Source of the DNA: Hygrocybe punicea
Taxonomy: Eukaryota > Basidiomycota > Agaricomycetes > Agaricales > Hygrophoraceae
Assembly: GCA_963556145.1 (NCBI GenBank)
Contig: OY744467.1
Span: 1,240,001 to 1,304,000 of the forward strand
Direction: 5' to 3'
DNA length: 64,000 nucleotides
Part shown: positions 47,601-57,800 of the stretch, one piece after another
Numbering within the stretch: position 1 is the first letter of the stretch
Layout: every line of letters starts with the position of its first letter
Notes under the pieces: generated by a model
Seen by the model: the letters and a program-made list of their open reading frames with translations, nothing else
Told to the model about the DNA's origin: nothing
The model's database searches: none
Position numbers and translations under genes: made by a program

Positions 47601-50600
47601 TCAGGAAATACGTGACAAAATTATGGGTGAAAATTCTGACTTTCAGAAAAGATTAGTGGAATATTTGGAAAGTTTGTGTGTAGGACAATTCATGACAGGT
47701 TCTAAAGATGAGGTATCACAGAAAATGGAACAGACAATGTCGAAACCTGAATATCAACCACCAACATGTGTCATGCCAGATCCACCATCATATAATTGTT
47801 CCATGAATTGTCAATATCACAACAAAAGATCAACATGGTGGCAAAGGTTTCAAGATGTTGTAGATGATCTTTTATTGCGATTAAATGTACATAACAGGCA
47901 TGATGGCAAAAAAAAGCCATACTGTCTTAATTCGAAAGGTGAATGTAAACGACGATTTCCCCGTGATATCTTTCAACAAACTTTTGTAGAACCTAACACT
48001 GGTGCTCTCAACCTCAAGCATGGTGAACCTTGGATGAACACGGTGACACCTGAAGTTACATATATGCTACGATGCAATTCTGATGTGACCAGCTTATTAT
48101 CAGGTACTGCTATAAAGGCCATAGTTGCATACATAACAGATTATATTACAAAATTCTCCTTGAAGACCTATAGCATTTTTGAAGTGATAAAAAGTATTTT
48201 TGATAAGAATTCCGAAATGATTGGTGGCGACCTAAAAAGAAAAGACAAAGTCAGAAAGCTGTTTACACAAATAGTCAATTCACTCACCTCCAAAATGGAA
48301 ATTGGTGCTCCAATGGCTTCATTATATGTCCTTGGAAATCCTGATCACTACACCAGTCATAAATTCGTGCCATTCTTTTGGAGATCTTATGTTAAAGAGG
48401 TTATCAGTGCATGGTCTGATGAAGAAATTCCTAATATATGTGAAGACCAAAATAATGCACAAAAGGTTGTTATTGGTAAGAATAATGGCGCATACATTGG
48501 ACTTTCCAAAGTAAATAATTATATGTTCAGACCCGCCTTGTATGATAATGTATCACTGTATGACTGGATACGTCTTGCCACTATGGAACCAAAGAAAAGA
48601 CGCACCAAAACAAAGACCAAAAGGGCCAGAAAAGAACCAGTGCAAAACCAAATTTTTGACAATCTAGGCTGTGATGATTTGTCTGACTCTTGCACTGAAC
48701 CTACTAATGTTGACTATTCCAGTGATGACAACTTGTCTGATGTCGTTGATAATGATATACTCATGGAGATAGATGAAATTCCAAAACCTGATAGTTTGAG
48801 TAGACATGCAGGCACAGAAATAGCTGATAAAACAAATGAAGTTGATCTTAATAAATTGACAAAATTTGAAAATGATTATACTTTACATTCCAATCATCCA
48901 CAATATCTTACCCACCATGCCAAAATGAAAGGGAATGATCCTTTCATAGTTCCTAATTTTATTCCGAACACTTTGCCAAGGGCTGACCGTGGTGATCGAG
49001 AATATTATTGTTGTACAATGTTAACGTTTTTCAAGCCATGGAGAAGTGGCAAAGAACTCAAAAGTAAATTACAAACATGGGATAATGCTTTTATAGACCA
49101 CGAGTTTTCTAAAAAAGAACTAGAGATCATGAAATACTTTGGTCTGCGGTATGAATGTTTGGATGCAAGAGATGATTTCTCTGCTAAACGTCAGAAGAAT
49201 AATACTGCAAATATAAGGTATTCATGGGCGACCTCAAACGGTCTTGATGAACTGGATGACATGCACAATGCTGAATTTGCATTTAATGGCGACGACTTCA
49301 ACAACAATATTGATGAAGACAATAATGACACGGAAATACTCCTGAAACTTGGTCAAAAAGGACAAAAAAGGAAAGATCAAATGCTGATAACTGAAAGAAC
49401 TTTGAAAAGGTCAGGGTGGCTCGATGATTGTATTGATGGTACCCCAGATATAGGACCGTTGATACCTATAGAACCACCTGTAGTACAATCAGCAAAATTG
49501 TGGAGAACTGCAGTCCTTGCAAAGAAAAAGGAAATCATCAATGACAGAAATAAAAATTTACCAACAAACACAGCAACCATAAATAAATTGGGAAATTTTC
49601 AATATAATGATGTCAAGATAGTGGATGCAGCATACATCAACCATATGTTTATTCCTGCAAACAGAGCTGATCGTCATCTTATTGATGTAACTATCAATGA
49701 TTACAAGTTGAACACTGACCAAAAGAGAGCATTTCATATCATTGCGAATCACTCTACCTTGATTAATGTTTCTGATAAGCTACGCATGTATCTTGGTGGG
49801 ATGGCAGGCACAGGGAAATCACAAGTCATCAAAGCATTGACTAGTTTTTTTGGTAAACACAATGAAAATCATCGATTTGTGGTTCTTGCACCAACCGGTG
49901 GTGCTGCTGCCCTTGTAAATGGATCCACATATCACTCCATTCTTGGAATTAATCAGGGAGGATCATCTCGTTCCCTTGCACAAGTACGTGCCAATCTTGA
50001 TGGTGTGGATTACATTTTCATTGATGAGGTGTCAATGTTATCTTGCAGAGATATGTATAAAATCAGTGCTCAGTGTGCAAAAGCACGTGGTGTTTATGAT
50101 GAACCCTTTGGTGGCATTAATATGATATTTGCAGGAGATTTTGGCCAACTTCCACCAGCTATGAGTGGTGCTCCTTTATACTCTGGAACCGTTGGTGTCC
50201 AAATCAATTCCAGTCAAACTATAGCAAATCAGGAAGCGGCTATAGGCAAAGCTCTTTGGCATCAAATAACAACAGTTGTTATATTACGTGAAAATATGAG
50301 ACAAACCAATCAGTCAGAAGAAGATGTCCAACTGAGGCTTGCTTTGGAAAACATGAGATACAAAGCATGTACTCCCAAAGATATTGCATTTCTTCGTACT
50401 CGTGTTGCAGGAAAAGGTCCAAATGATCCAAAATTAGCCCAAAAGAAATTCAGGAATGTGTCAGTTATAACTGCATTGAATGCACAAAAAGACAAAATCA
50501 ATGAACTTGGTATTCAACGTTTTGCTGCTGAAAATAGGAGACCATTAACATCATTCTATTCCATAGACAGATGGAATGATCCTACTAGTTCCAATAGCAA

Positions 50601-52437
50601 AAGAAAATCTCATCACATGTCAACAATTTTGGATCCTATTCGACACACAAAGATATTGGAACCTTCACTCCAAAAGCTACTTTGGAGCCAACCACATGCA
50701 TCATCCTCTGATCATATACCAGGAAGATTGGACTTATGTGTAGGCATGCCAGTGATGCTGAGGAACAATGATGCAACAGAGTGCTGCATTACCAAAGGAG
50801 CAGAGGGCATAGTTGTGGGTTGGCAGAGTGCAATAGGTCCTGAGCAACAAACTGTACTGGACACTTTATTTGTCAGATTATTGAATCCTCCAAAAAAAAT
50901 TAACATAGAAGGACTTCCTGAAAATGTTGTGCCGATTACAAAACATGTCACTTCCACCATGTGCTCATTACCCAATGATGATGTGATATCTTTGTCAAGA
51001 GAACAAGTGTTGGTACTACCTAATTTTGCAATGACTGATTATGCATGTCAAGGACGTACTCGTCCTAACAATGTAGTTGACCTCAGTAGTTGTAGAAACC
51101 ACCAATCCTATTATACTTGCTTATCAAGAAGTGCTTCTGCAGCAGGAACTATCATCATGCAAGGCTTTGATCCTAAAGTAATTACTGGGGGTGCTTCTGG
51201 ATATCTCAGGCAGGAATTCAGAGAATTAGAACTGCTTGATGAGATTACCAAACTGAAATATCAAGGACTCTTACCAGACCATGTCAAGGGAGATCAGCGA
51301 AATTCTATCATTGATCAATTTAGAAAATGGAAAGGAAAGTCATATATTCCAAAAAACATTCATCATGCTATCGCATGGAAAGCCACGGAGCAACTAAATC
51401 AATACACAACACAGCCCTCTCCATGGCAATTAATTAAACATATGAACAAAAATCAAAAGGCAGATTTCAGAAACCTCAACTTTGTTCCTGCAAAAGGAAC
51501 TGTTCCAATCACTGTCACTCATAAAAATTCGATGGCCAATGTATTGCAAAATAAAAAACGAAAATTACAACAAGTTGTAAGTTCATCTTCCATAGTGAAA
51601 AAAAGACGAAAAACAAGTACTATTGAATTAAATGAACCAAAAGGGTTTATATGGGATGCGGAAGATTGGAGCTGTGCTTATGATTCACTCTTTACAATAT
51701 TACTAGCAATATGGAATGAAGATCCATCAAGTTGGAAAAAAAGATTCAATAGCATCAATGAAATATTAAAGATTTTGAGCTTAGGATTCAAACGATCCAA
51801 GAATCACACAACAGATTTAGAAACAGTTAGAAATACAATCAGACATTTATTGCATCAAGATAAACCCGAAATATTTCCTTATGGTCAAGTTGGCATTGCC
51901 ATAAGTGATTTGGCCCATTATATAATGAAAGCAAATGAACCAATGACTTCAACTTGTCTTAAATGTATCAATTGTGAAAACATAACCATTCTGGAAAATG
52001 ATAGATGTGACGCCATCTTTCATTGTTCATATTCATTTTCTGGAACAATCTCAACATGTCTTGCTCAAATCATAGTTAATAGACAACGGCACAAATGTCA
52101 ATTGTGTTGGGGAGAGATTACTAAATTTATTGCATTTAACAAAATTCCACCTCTAATCATGTTTACAGTTGACTCTATTGAGAATTTAATAATTAGTCAA
52201 GTTATAAACTTGTCAATTGATGACATATCCACTGCTTACACATTGAGAGGAATTGTGTACTTTGGTGATGCACATTTTACTGCCCGCATATTCATCAACA
52301 GTATGGTATGGTTTCATGATGGTATATCAACCAGATCAATTTGCATTAATGAAGGTGATATAGATAACTTTTCAAATATTAATTTATTGTCATGTAATGG
52401 TAATAATGCTGTACTGTTTATATATGCTCAATCTTAA
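44692..52437 (+). CDS. Helitron Rep/PIF1-like helicase with C-terminal peptidase-like domain
   Basis: A 2581-residue intronless protein. The Helitron-like N-terminal/Rep region has the HUH motif LTLHLHMLLW (H957, H959) and the two-Tyr motif AYITDYITK (Y1147, Y1151) that nicks and joins DNA. Cys pairs occur upstream (CAVCGQ, CKWICKPC). The SF1 helicase domain has Walker A GGMAGTGKS (1702-1710), Walker B FIDEVSML (D1778, E1779), and later GIVVGW and YACQGRTR motifs of PIF1-type Helitron helicases. After the helicase, residues about 2310-2581 form an extra domain: WSCAYDSLFTILLAIW (C2328), CLKCINC and CQLCW pairs, and YFGDAHFTAR (H2528) followed by WFHDG. Cys/His order and spacing look like a papain-fold ubiquitin- or SUMO-type protease; this is inferred. 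All catalytic motifs appear intact. Confidence 0.9.
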   Translation: MNPHNIIRVCIACLTYLYFLANATLFPQLCQDKLMYISPEPISCPVISTLTQELGVFQRKLIEHELAPDQGDATILMQINATLYVKIIGITKETKDNLTVDPLFVWTTFKNSAFKMRIRSIQYARRYFLPPKYLFALYCLLKPITVQCRCKMIKALLMRSLLRRHDFKTYLFHCITSSLSHATLLWTTLCFIIRHSRSNIIVFNLNLFGHLFKSLYINFVHRYDYIGGGKRIPTFKFSFLQSFMLPSNNINHDSDILFEYVGHIDEQTANTLYEDRKTYACVKMPLHELLPNLTVKDIGEITTIHGIYLSKTLRRLHGQDLSVALMRHNCSACDTHVSIFHVHDIKSHKDLCKQWYRRQKMTETNECGKEETQAQMKEELDKSDEQLFPPPPPSIELKETIISNWCRDTSPECFQESGCAVCGQLVALKNMSLLSKTKVNLKILTRDNMGITRCERYHCSDPIEDIKGPVLDDTCKWICKPCVLSLNKGQTPKYALANGLWMGRIPAQLQNLTFAEQLLIARVRHNKCIVRVSSGMHKIKANAIMFQNPTPKIYQRLPPTIKELDEVLAFIFTGPARPTPEDMERTPLLVRRRRVSAALEWLKLNHMDYYDLDISYENLAQYPDHGIPVVVAYRPADTNKEPEATSAFDNEVEDGVEDGPCPFVVSGITGENLDITSPKALIARATKHLIDDHGGVLAISHARNPESFFNNPQLYPMMFPCLFPYGLGGISSIDNDVLSISDMMHKRHLLMYHDKRFQTDPYFPLIAFNQEQIKDSTTGGYLLTNKHNFNDIANRLMNINTAVLDDLSKRLSRGDRVKPDTSEEKACYKLISDLDHVAGQVKGSITNKKYMRNEIWSLISYIGAPTWFITFAPADINHPLCLYYADNKEKFYPKLRLPQDCYKLIANNPVAGARFFHFTTEMFIKHILGINESHPGLYGNTSGYYATVEEQGRLTLHLHMLLWIKGCLTPQEIRDKIMGENSDFQKRLVEYLESLCVGQFMTGSKDEVSQKMEQTMSKPEYQPPTCVMPDPPSYNCSMNCQYHNKRSTWWQRFQDVVDDLLLRLNVHNRHDGKKKPYCLNSKGECKRRFPRDIFQQTFVEPNTGALNLKHGEPWMNTVTPEVTYMLRCNSDVTSLLSGTAIKAIVAYITDYITKFSLKTYSIFEVIKSIFDKNSEMIGGDLKRKDKVRKLFTQIVNSLTSKMEIGAPMASLYVLGNPDHYTSHKFVPFFWRSYVKEVISAWSDEEIPNICEDQNNAQKVVIGKNNGAYIGLSKVNNYMFRPALYDNVSLYDWIRLATMEPKKRRTKTKTKRARKEPVQNQIFDNLGCDDLSDSCTEPTNVDYSSDDNLSDVVDNDILMEIDEIPKPDSLSRHAGTEIADKTNEVDLNKLTKFENDYTLHSNHPQYLTHHAKMKGNDPFIVPNFIPNTLPRADRGDREYYCCTMLTFFKPWRSGKELKSKLQTWDNAFIDHEFSKKELEIMKYFGLRYECLDARDDFSAKRQKNNTANIRYSWATSNGLDELDDMHNAEFAFNGDDFNNNIDEDNNDTEILLKLGQKGQKRKDQMLITERTLKRSGWLDDCIDGTPDIGPLIPIEPPVVQSAKLWRTAVLAKKKEIINDRNKNLPTNTATINKLGNFQYNDVKIVDAAYINHMFIPANRADRHLIDVTINDYKLNTDQKRAFHIIANHSTLINVSDKLRMYLGGMAGTGKSQVIKALTSFFGKHNENHRFVVLAPTGGAAALVNGSTYHSILGINQGGSSRSLAQVRANLDGVDYIFIDEVSMLSCRDMYKISAQCAKARGVYDEPFGGINMIFAGDFGQLPPAMSGAPLYSGTVGVQINSSQTIANQEAAIGKALWHQITTVVILRENMRQTNQSEEDVQLRLALENMRYKACTPKDIAFLRTRVAGKGPNDPKLAQKKFRNVSVITALNAQKDKINELGIQRFAAENRRPLTSFYSIDRWNDPTSSNSKRKSHHMSTILDPIRHTKILEPSLQKLLWSQPHASSSDHIPGRLDLCVGMPVMLRNNDATECCITKGAEGIVVGWQSAIGPEQQTVLDTLFVRLLNPPKKINIEGLPENVVPITKHVTSTMCSLPNDDVISLSREQVLVLPNFAMTDYACQGRTRPNNVVDLSSCRNHQSYYTCLSRSASAAGTIIMQGFDPKVITGGASGYLRQEFRELELLDEITKLKYQGLLPDHVKGDQRNSIIDQFRKWKGKSYIPKNIHHAIAWKATEQLNQYTTQPSPWQLIKHMNKNQKADFRNLNFVPAKGTVPITVTHKNSMANVLQNKKRKLQQVVSSSSIVKKRRKTSTIELNEPKGFIWDAEDWSCAYDSLFTILLAIWNEDPSSWKKRFNSINEILKILSLGFKRSKNHTTDLETVRNTIRHLLHQDKPEIFPYGQVGIAISDLAHYIMKANEPMTSTCLKCINCENITILENDRCDAIFHCSYSFSGTISTCLAQIIVNRQRHKCQLCWGEITKFIAFNKIPPLIMFTVDSIENLIISQVINLSIDDISTAYTLRGIVYFGDAHFTARIFINSMVWFHDGISTRSICINEGDIDNFSNINLLSCNGNNAVLFIYAQS

Positions 52438-52506
52438 TATGTGTTCTCTTGCTAAAAGAAGGGACGAGTAACATGCCATGCAAAGCAATGGCCCACACCC
52501 CACTAG
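44692..52506 (+). mobile_element. Autonomous Helitron, 3' end at 52506
   Basis: Rolling-circle transposon. The 3' terminus shows the diagnostic structure: a short hairpin (GCCATGC AAA GCAATGGC, 52474-52491, one bulge), about 11 nt, then CTAG at 52503-52506 followed by T. The 5' TC end lies upstream of the ORF, not located. The whole element is much more AT-rich than its flanks, and its single ORF is uninterrupted, which suggests recent arrival. Confidence 0.8.
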
Positions 52507-54883
52507 TATGAAAGGACTGCTCTCATGGTTAGTGACGAACTGCCAGGGATTCTCGAGAGATGGTACAACCCTCCAAGACGATCGGCTAAAGGGACTGGGA
52601 AGAGACCTGCAGGAGCACATCGGAGCCTGGAGGAGTTTTCTGCCCGACGAGTGCTGGAGGTTATTGATAAGGAAATGAGGGTATCAGCTGTGTCATTTCT
52701 CTCACCACCCAAAGACCTGTCGGAGGAAGCCCTGACTAGCCTAGACTTCGAGAAGTTGGTTTTAGAGGTTCAAAGCCGAGCTCCGGTGCTGTGGGGTATC
52801 CTTCGCTGTGCTGCCTACAGCCAAAGTCAAGATGTCCGGAACTCTCACAAGAATCCCGACAAAGTTTGCTGGTTTCTGTTCCGTCTATGTACAAACTCTC
52901 ATCAATGTTGTAGATCATTCTCAATATAATATCTCAATGTCATTATACACGTTCACACCGCCGAGGCCAAGTGGCCAAATTATGGTCGATCTACTTAAAA
53001 TCCTGTGGTCTATCTGCAAGAGCCTTTGACGCGGTACATGGACTTGCTGTAACAATGAGCCATAAGTGGACAGCAAATGCATTTGGCACTCTGTCGGATC
53101 GTGCAATGGAGGCTGTTAAGCTTGCAATCCACCGCTCTCCTTGGCACATCTCACACGACAATATCAATGTCCCTCTCCGTGTTTTCTCCCAGCGGCTACA
53201 TAACCAAAGTCATTTTGTAAGTGGATGTGCGGCAACAGTCTGGATCCTGCCACTTGATGCAGTCCTACCCCCTGATACCAACCGGACATTTTTGCGACAT
53301 CGCGCGAGAAATTGCAAAGAACCCTTTGCTTTCAACGATGTTGTGTTCGGTGGAGAAGCTGATGAACGTATTGAATCACAGCATGTTCATAAAGTCCTAC
53401 GTATCCTCCTTGACAGCCCTGAATTCGCAGATTACTCCTACAGGGATGACCCCGAGTTTGACCCTCCTTGTCCTGTCAGCCAACTCCCTTGCGGGCCGCA
53501 ATACAGTACCCAGCAATTCATGCTTGGCACTGCACCAATCGAAGAAGCAAGCTACGAGGGCAATGACAAGGCCTTAATTGAGTGGTTCACCCAGTTGAGC
53601 CTGCACACAGAAGAGGAGAAGGTTCGGACGGCTCTTGAACGTATCATTGCTTGGATTGGGGACCAAATGACAATTGAGAGGCTGCGGGGTTTATGGAAAT
53701 ACAGGCATGAGGATTTCAACTCATACGACCGGATGGACTACATGATCCCCGTGTTCGGGTGGTTCCACCTGGTGATGGCATTTGCCAACTCGTTACACAA
53801 GCAATACCTTGGTACATCCGCTGGGGTCGGTGGTCTACGACATGCTTTTGATATATTGAAACGAACGGGACTGGTGTCAACGGCAACCAAAGGGCCCTTC
53901 TGGCACCATCTCGACGAAGCAATTCGGCATATCAGCGAGGCACACTTTCGTGCCAGCTGGCTTGTGGTCGGCAATGTTCAGTCCCTTTCCGAGCTGAAGG
54001 TGGAGACTCCCAGAAAACTCCACGAGCTAGCAAGTACACTCATACGTGAACACGCGTCGCGTGAGGCATTGTCTTGCATGGAACAGCTTCCTGCTGAACA
54101 GCAAGATCAAGTTAACAAGCAATGCATCATGTGGAATATGGATGTGCTGCCATACCTCGAGTTGACAGATGCCATCCATCTCGGAGATGTCGGTCGGATG
54201 GAGGATCTCCTCCCCACTCTACTCTTTCGTTTTGCGGCTGGAGGAAATCCCAAGTACACCATTGAAATACTCGAGCTGCTTCAAGGCCTGAAACATGAGT
54301 GGACGGAGGAAATCAAGTGAGAAAAAATCATTTTCGAGTCACTGCCAAACTTATCAGATCAACAGAGATTATATTCGCAACTATTGTTGGTTGATTAATC
54401 GGTCAGGTAAGCGTGACGGACATTTGCCGATTGACAAAGGACAGGAGCAGAACATCAAAGATATCAAGGTACGTTTGCTGCGACCACGATGTGTCGATGT
54501 CTTACATTGCAGTGCAGGTTACATATCGTTCCTTTGGGCCCGGCGCTACATGGGAGTATATGCAGAAGATTTCGCCAGCAATACCCACCCTGCATAAAGT
54601 CCAAAGACATATGGAACACCAATTCGGTGCAACGGTCCGCGGTGCGAAGCATGGCAGTCCAGACAAAGAACAGGACGTCGCAAAGCTTGCAGAACACTAT
54701 ATTTCATCAGAGTTACACGTGCACAAGACTGGTCGCAAGTTCAAGAATCCTAGGGACAAAACTACAGATTTCGTAACTACAGGAATGATCAACCTTGAGC
54801 GGCTTCATACGATGGACAAGTGGTTTGCAAATCGCTCATATGAGCGATCTACTGAAGAGGATTGGCTAGAAAATGAACAATAA
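52507..54883 (+). CDS. DUF6589 protein, N-terminus cut at the Helitron end
   Basis: Multicopy agaricomycete DUF6589 family, function unknown and often found among repeats. The open frame starts immediately after the Helitron terminus (YERTALM at 52507, with MVSDELPGILERWYNPPR from 52525) with no earlier start in frame. Introns: 52864-52913 joins NPDK to IILNIISQCHYTRSHRRGQ; 54317-54365 joins EEIK to DYIRNYCWLI; a third (about 54468-54514) joins KDIK to VTYRSFGPGATWEYM. Conserved blocks: MSHKWTANAFG, ISHDNINVPLRVFSQRLHN, QFMLGTAPIEEASYEGND, PVFGWFHLVMAFANSLHKQY, TKGPFWHHLDEAIRHI and MEDLLPTLLFRFAAGGNPKY. It ends TAA at 54883. About 200 N-terminal residues of the family appear to be missing. 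Confidence 0.75.
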
Positions 54884-54928
54884 CTGTAGAGTCAGCATTA
54901 ATGAATAGGGAATAGTGAAAGAGTGCAC

Positions 54929-57414
54929 CTAAGATTGATGGGACGACAAGTCCAGTGGCATCGTGCGGCCATATGGATCTAAAACATATCGCCGTCCATA
55001 GACGTCCAAAATGACTGTCCCAGGTGGCGGCGCTGCAGGCGCAAAAGATGTATATGGATGTGGGATGTGTTCAGGCAAGTGCGGTGCCGTGGTGAGATGA
55101 TCGCACGGCCTAGAAGTGGCGGCACGGAAGCGACTGTGCAGCGATGGTGCAACTGAATGGGGTGGTTGGGCAACCCAACGAGTGGGCTGTGGAGCTGTCC
55201 AGTTTGGCGGCAAATTCTCTTGACCATTCGATTGGACCGTAAGTGCTGTTGCAAATGGAGTATTGTGTGCTGAAGAGACGCCAAACGCTTCAGGTTGCTT
55301 GGCACGGGACAATCGAGGTTTCTTCGGTTCTCTTGCACGTTCCTCTCGCAATCGAGCTCGTTCTGCCCTCTCAGCTTCACGCTTTTCTTCTCGGCGAGCT
55401 GCAGTTTCACACTTCTTCTGCTCTGCACGCTCCCTCTTGGCCGCTTCCCGCTCGAGTTGAAATCTGGTATCGAACATGCCCAAAATTGTCAGCAGTTCCG
55501 CACCATGCTTCTCCGCCATCGTTGGACTCCATCCAGCCCTCACCAAATCGTCCACATTGTTCAAGCGGGCCTTGGATGCCAGCGAGGTGAGGACTGTGTC
55601 TGGTAAGAGGCCCTGCACTCCCCATGGCCGCTTTTTATACTGACCAAACCATGTTGCAAATTGCCACTTATCCAACAGTCCTCGTGCTGCCTGCAGATGC
55701 TCGTCTCGACGATTGGCACCCAGCGCTACGTTGGACAACTTTCGCTTGCCATTTGCATCAGGATCCTGGCTGGGTGTGTCCTCGGTGTCGCTACTCGCAG
55801 TCGCTGGGCACATGGTCTGAGCAGCCGGCATGGCGTGCATAGAGGCTTTGAAGAGGCAGTTATCGCAACAGGTACTGGTGGGAGCTAACAATGGCATCAG
55901 TTCACACGTTCCAGATTGTTCCCGATACGTACGTTTTCGCGGCGGGTTGTCGAAATACTCATCAACAACTTCCCTTCTGCAAGACTCGGTCTCAATCCAC
56001 GCGCGCAGTCCTGCCTCAACGTCCTTCTTGTATTTTGGTGGGTCATTCTCATTAACATCCTCATCGTTGACACCTGTCTCTTGGAAAACAGTTGGCTGAA
56101 CGAGCAGATAGGCACGCGCGAAGATAGTGGGATCCCTTCCGGCTCGCCCAGCTCGTTGCATCCAGATCGACAGAGATGCTGGGACCATGAATTGTACGAC
56201 TTGTTCAACGTGTGGAATGTCGCAGCCCTGTAAGTACCTGAGTGCTTATTCACTGTCAAGTGCTTTCGAGATATACCATTCCAGCAGCTTCTGTCGTTAA
56301 CAAGATCTTGATTCTGCTCTTACGGAAATCCTTGAGGACTCTACGCTTTGCCCGAGTGGTGCGCCGTGAGTTGTAGCAAGCAATCTGGCCACGAAGCTCG
56401 GGGGGTAGGTGGGTATGAATCCACTTCGTCGCATCCATAGCAACGCTGATGTCGTCAAAGAACACCATTGTCTGTGTCAACTCGATGGGTTCGTCAGAAA
56501 CTGGTATGAGGAATGACAATGCCTCGAGGTCAGATTTTCCACCTTTCATTCGTCGAACAAACCATGAAATGTTGGGTCTGTCCATGCCAAGATTCACGTG
56601 GTATGAATTTGCCGCATCTATATGTATAGCTAATCGTACTTCTGTGAGAACAGGTGCCGGAAGTGTAGCTGAGGTGACGAGAAATGGGACGTGCAGAGGT
56701 ACGAAGGCACGCAAGGTCCCCAGTTGGGCGTATTCATGCCGAAATTTGTCCCCCCATTGAGAGATGCAGTGTGCCTCGTCAATAATGAAAGCCCCGATTT
56801 TGTTAGCGAACTTGGGTGAGCTTAGAAGTGCACGGAAGCCTTCGTGTTTGAGACACATCTCTGGTGATGTTATTATGACATTATGGTCCAAGTTTTCCAG
56901 TTCCTTTGATACGATGAGATTACTTCTGGATGTACAAGGCTTGAGGGATAAAAACCTTGTGCAGGGGATTATTGTATGTGTCACCATTGACAGCTCCTGT
57001 AAGACCCATTTCTCGAAATCGTTTGGCCTAGACATTTCATTCAATATGAAAACCATGTTGGAAATGAGGGTGTACCTGGTCTTCTTCCAATGCACTCAGA
57101 GGGGATATAATTATTTGAATTCTCTCGCTCTCTACAAATAAAGGCATGACAAAAGGCATGGTCTTGCCGGCTCCAGTTGCAGCTATTACAGTACAGTCCA
57201 ATCCGAGCAAGATTGCTTCTGAGACATTTACTTGCCAGGGATATGGCACCGAACCATTATTTAACTGTATGAACTCTACACGGAGTTTGTGACGAGTGTC
57301 CTGTGAATTGTAGCCTCGAGATTTCAATGCATTATCTTGAGCATCTTGAAGGACTTTTGCTGAGTATTTCTGATCTCGTTCGTAGGAATGACATTGATCG
57401 TGGACAGGGTCCAT
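54929..57414 (-). CDS. RecQ-like ATP-dependent DNA helicase
   Basis: 3'-5' superfamily 2 DNA helicase of the expanded fungal RecQ-like type. The start chosen is MDPVHDQCHSYERD (ATG at 57414). Motifs: VIAATGAGKTMPFVMP (Walker A), IISPLSALEEDQ, then after an intron AKRFREMGLTGAVNGDT, an intron, ELENLDHNVIITSPEMCLKH, AFIIDEAHCISQWGD (DEAH), FLVTSATL, GCDIPHVEQVVQFM and WMQRAGRAGRD (motif VI). Introns with GTACAC, GTTTTT and GTATAT donors keep the frame. The C-terminus adds a Cys pair (STCCDNC) and a long basic/acidic coiled-coil-like stretch (EREAAKRERAEQKK), then a Pro-rich tail. It ends TAG at 54929-54931, 45 bp from the DUF6589 stop, tail to tail. No internal stops; it could be functional. 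Confidence 0.9.
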
Positions 57415-57548
57415 ATATAATAGGGAATAAGAAGCCCGAGATGGGAAGCCGCGCCAAAAGAAGACGTAAACGCGTGTGATAGAAGAAGGAAGTACACGGA
57501 AAGTCGCACGCGTGACACGCGCGCATTGTTTAGTTACGAAATGCACCA

Positions 57549-57642
57549 GACGTTATAGGGCAGATTGCAACGACTGAACCTTACATGTTTTTTGCCTCCG
57601 CTTTCATCTCCGACGGTCCGGAGCATCCTGCCCTATAACGTC
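57549..57642. repeat. 15-bp perfect inverted repeat upstream of RecQ
   Basis: GACGTTATAGGGCAG at 57549-57563 and CTGCCCTATAACGTC at 57628-57642 are exact reverse complements, 64 nt apart. They lie between the RecQ 5' end and the copia LTR. They could be promoter operators, a foldback remnant, or the terminus of an element carrying RecQ. Confidence 0.85.
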
Positions 57643-57656
57643 GGGAACGAGACTAG

Positions 57657-57771
57657 TACCTCAGCTGTGAACAGAACGACTGAGGTAGCAGAATCATCTG
57701 TGTGATGTTGATATACGATAAACAATGTCACATGTCCCAATCGCATCCCGATCATGTAATCTACACATGTG
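57657..57771 (-). repeat. Copia LTR (downstream copy)
   Basis: About 115 bp shared with 62835-62951: GAACAGAACGACTGAGGTAGCA, TGATATACGATAAACAATG and CCCGATCATGTAATC (words given partly). In element sense it starts after a purine-rich tract (GGTGAGGAGGAG), as expected for a 3' LTR beginning near TGTTGGAC. Identity to the other LTR stops at GAGGTA, and the outer LTR end is not preserved. Confidence 0.7.
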
Positions 57772-57800
57772 AAGTCCAACACTCCTCCTCACCGTGGAGA

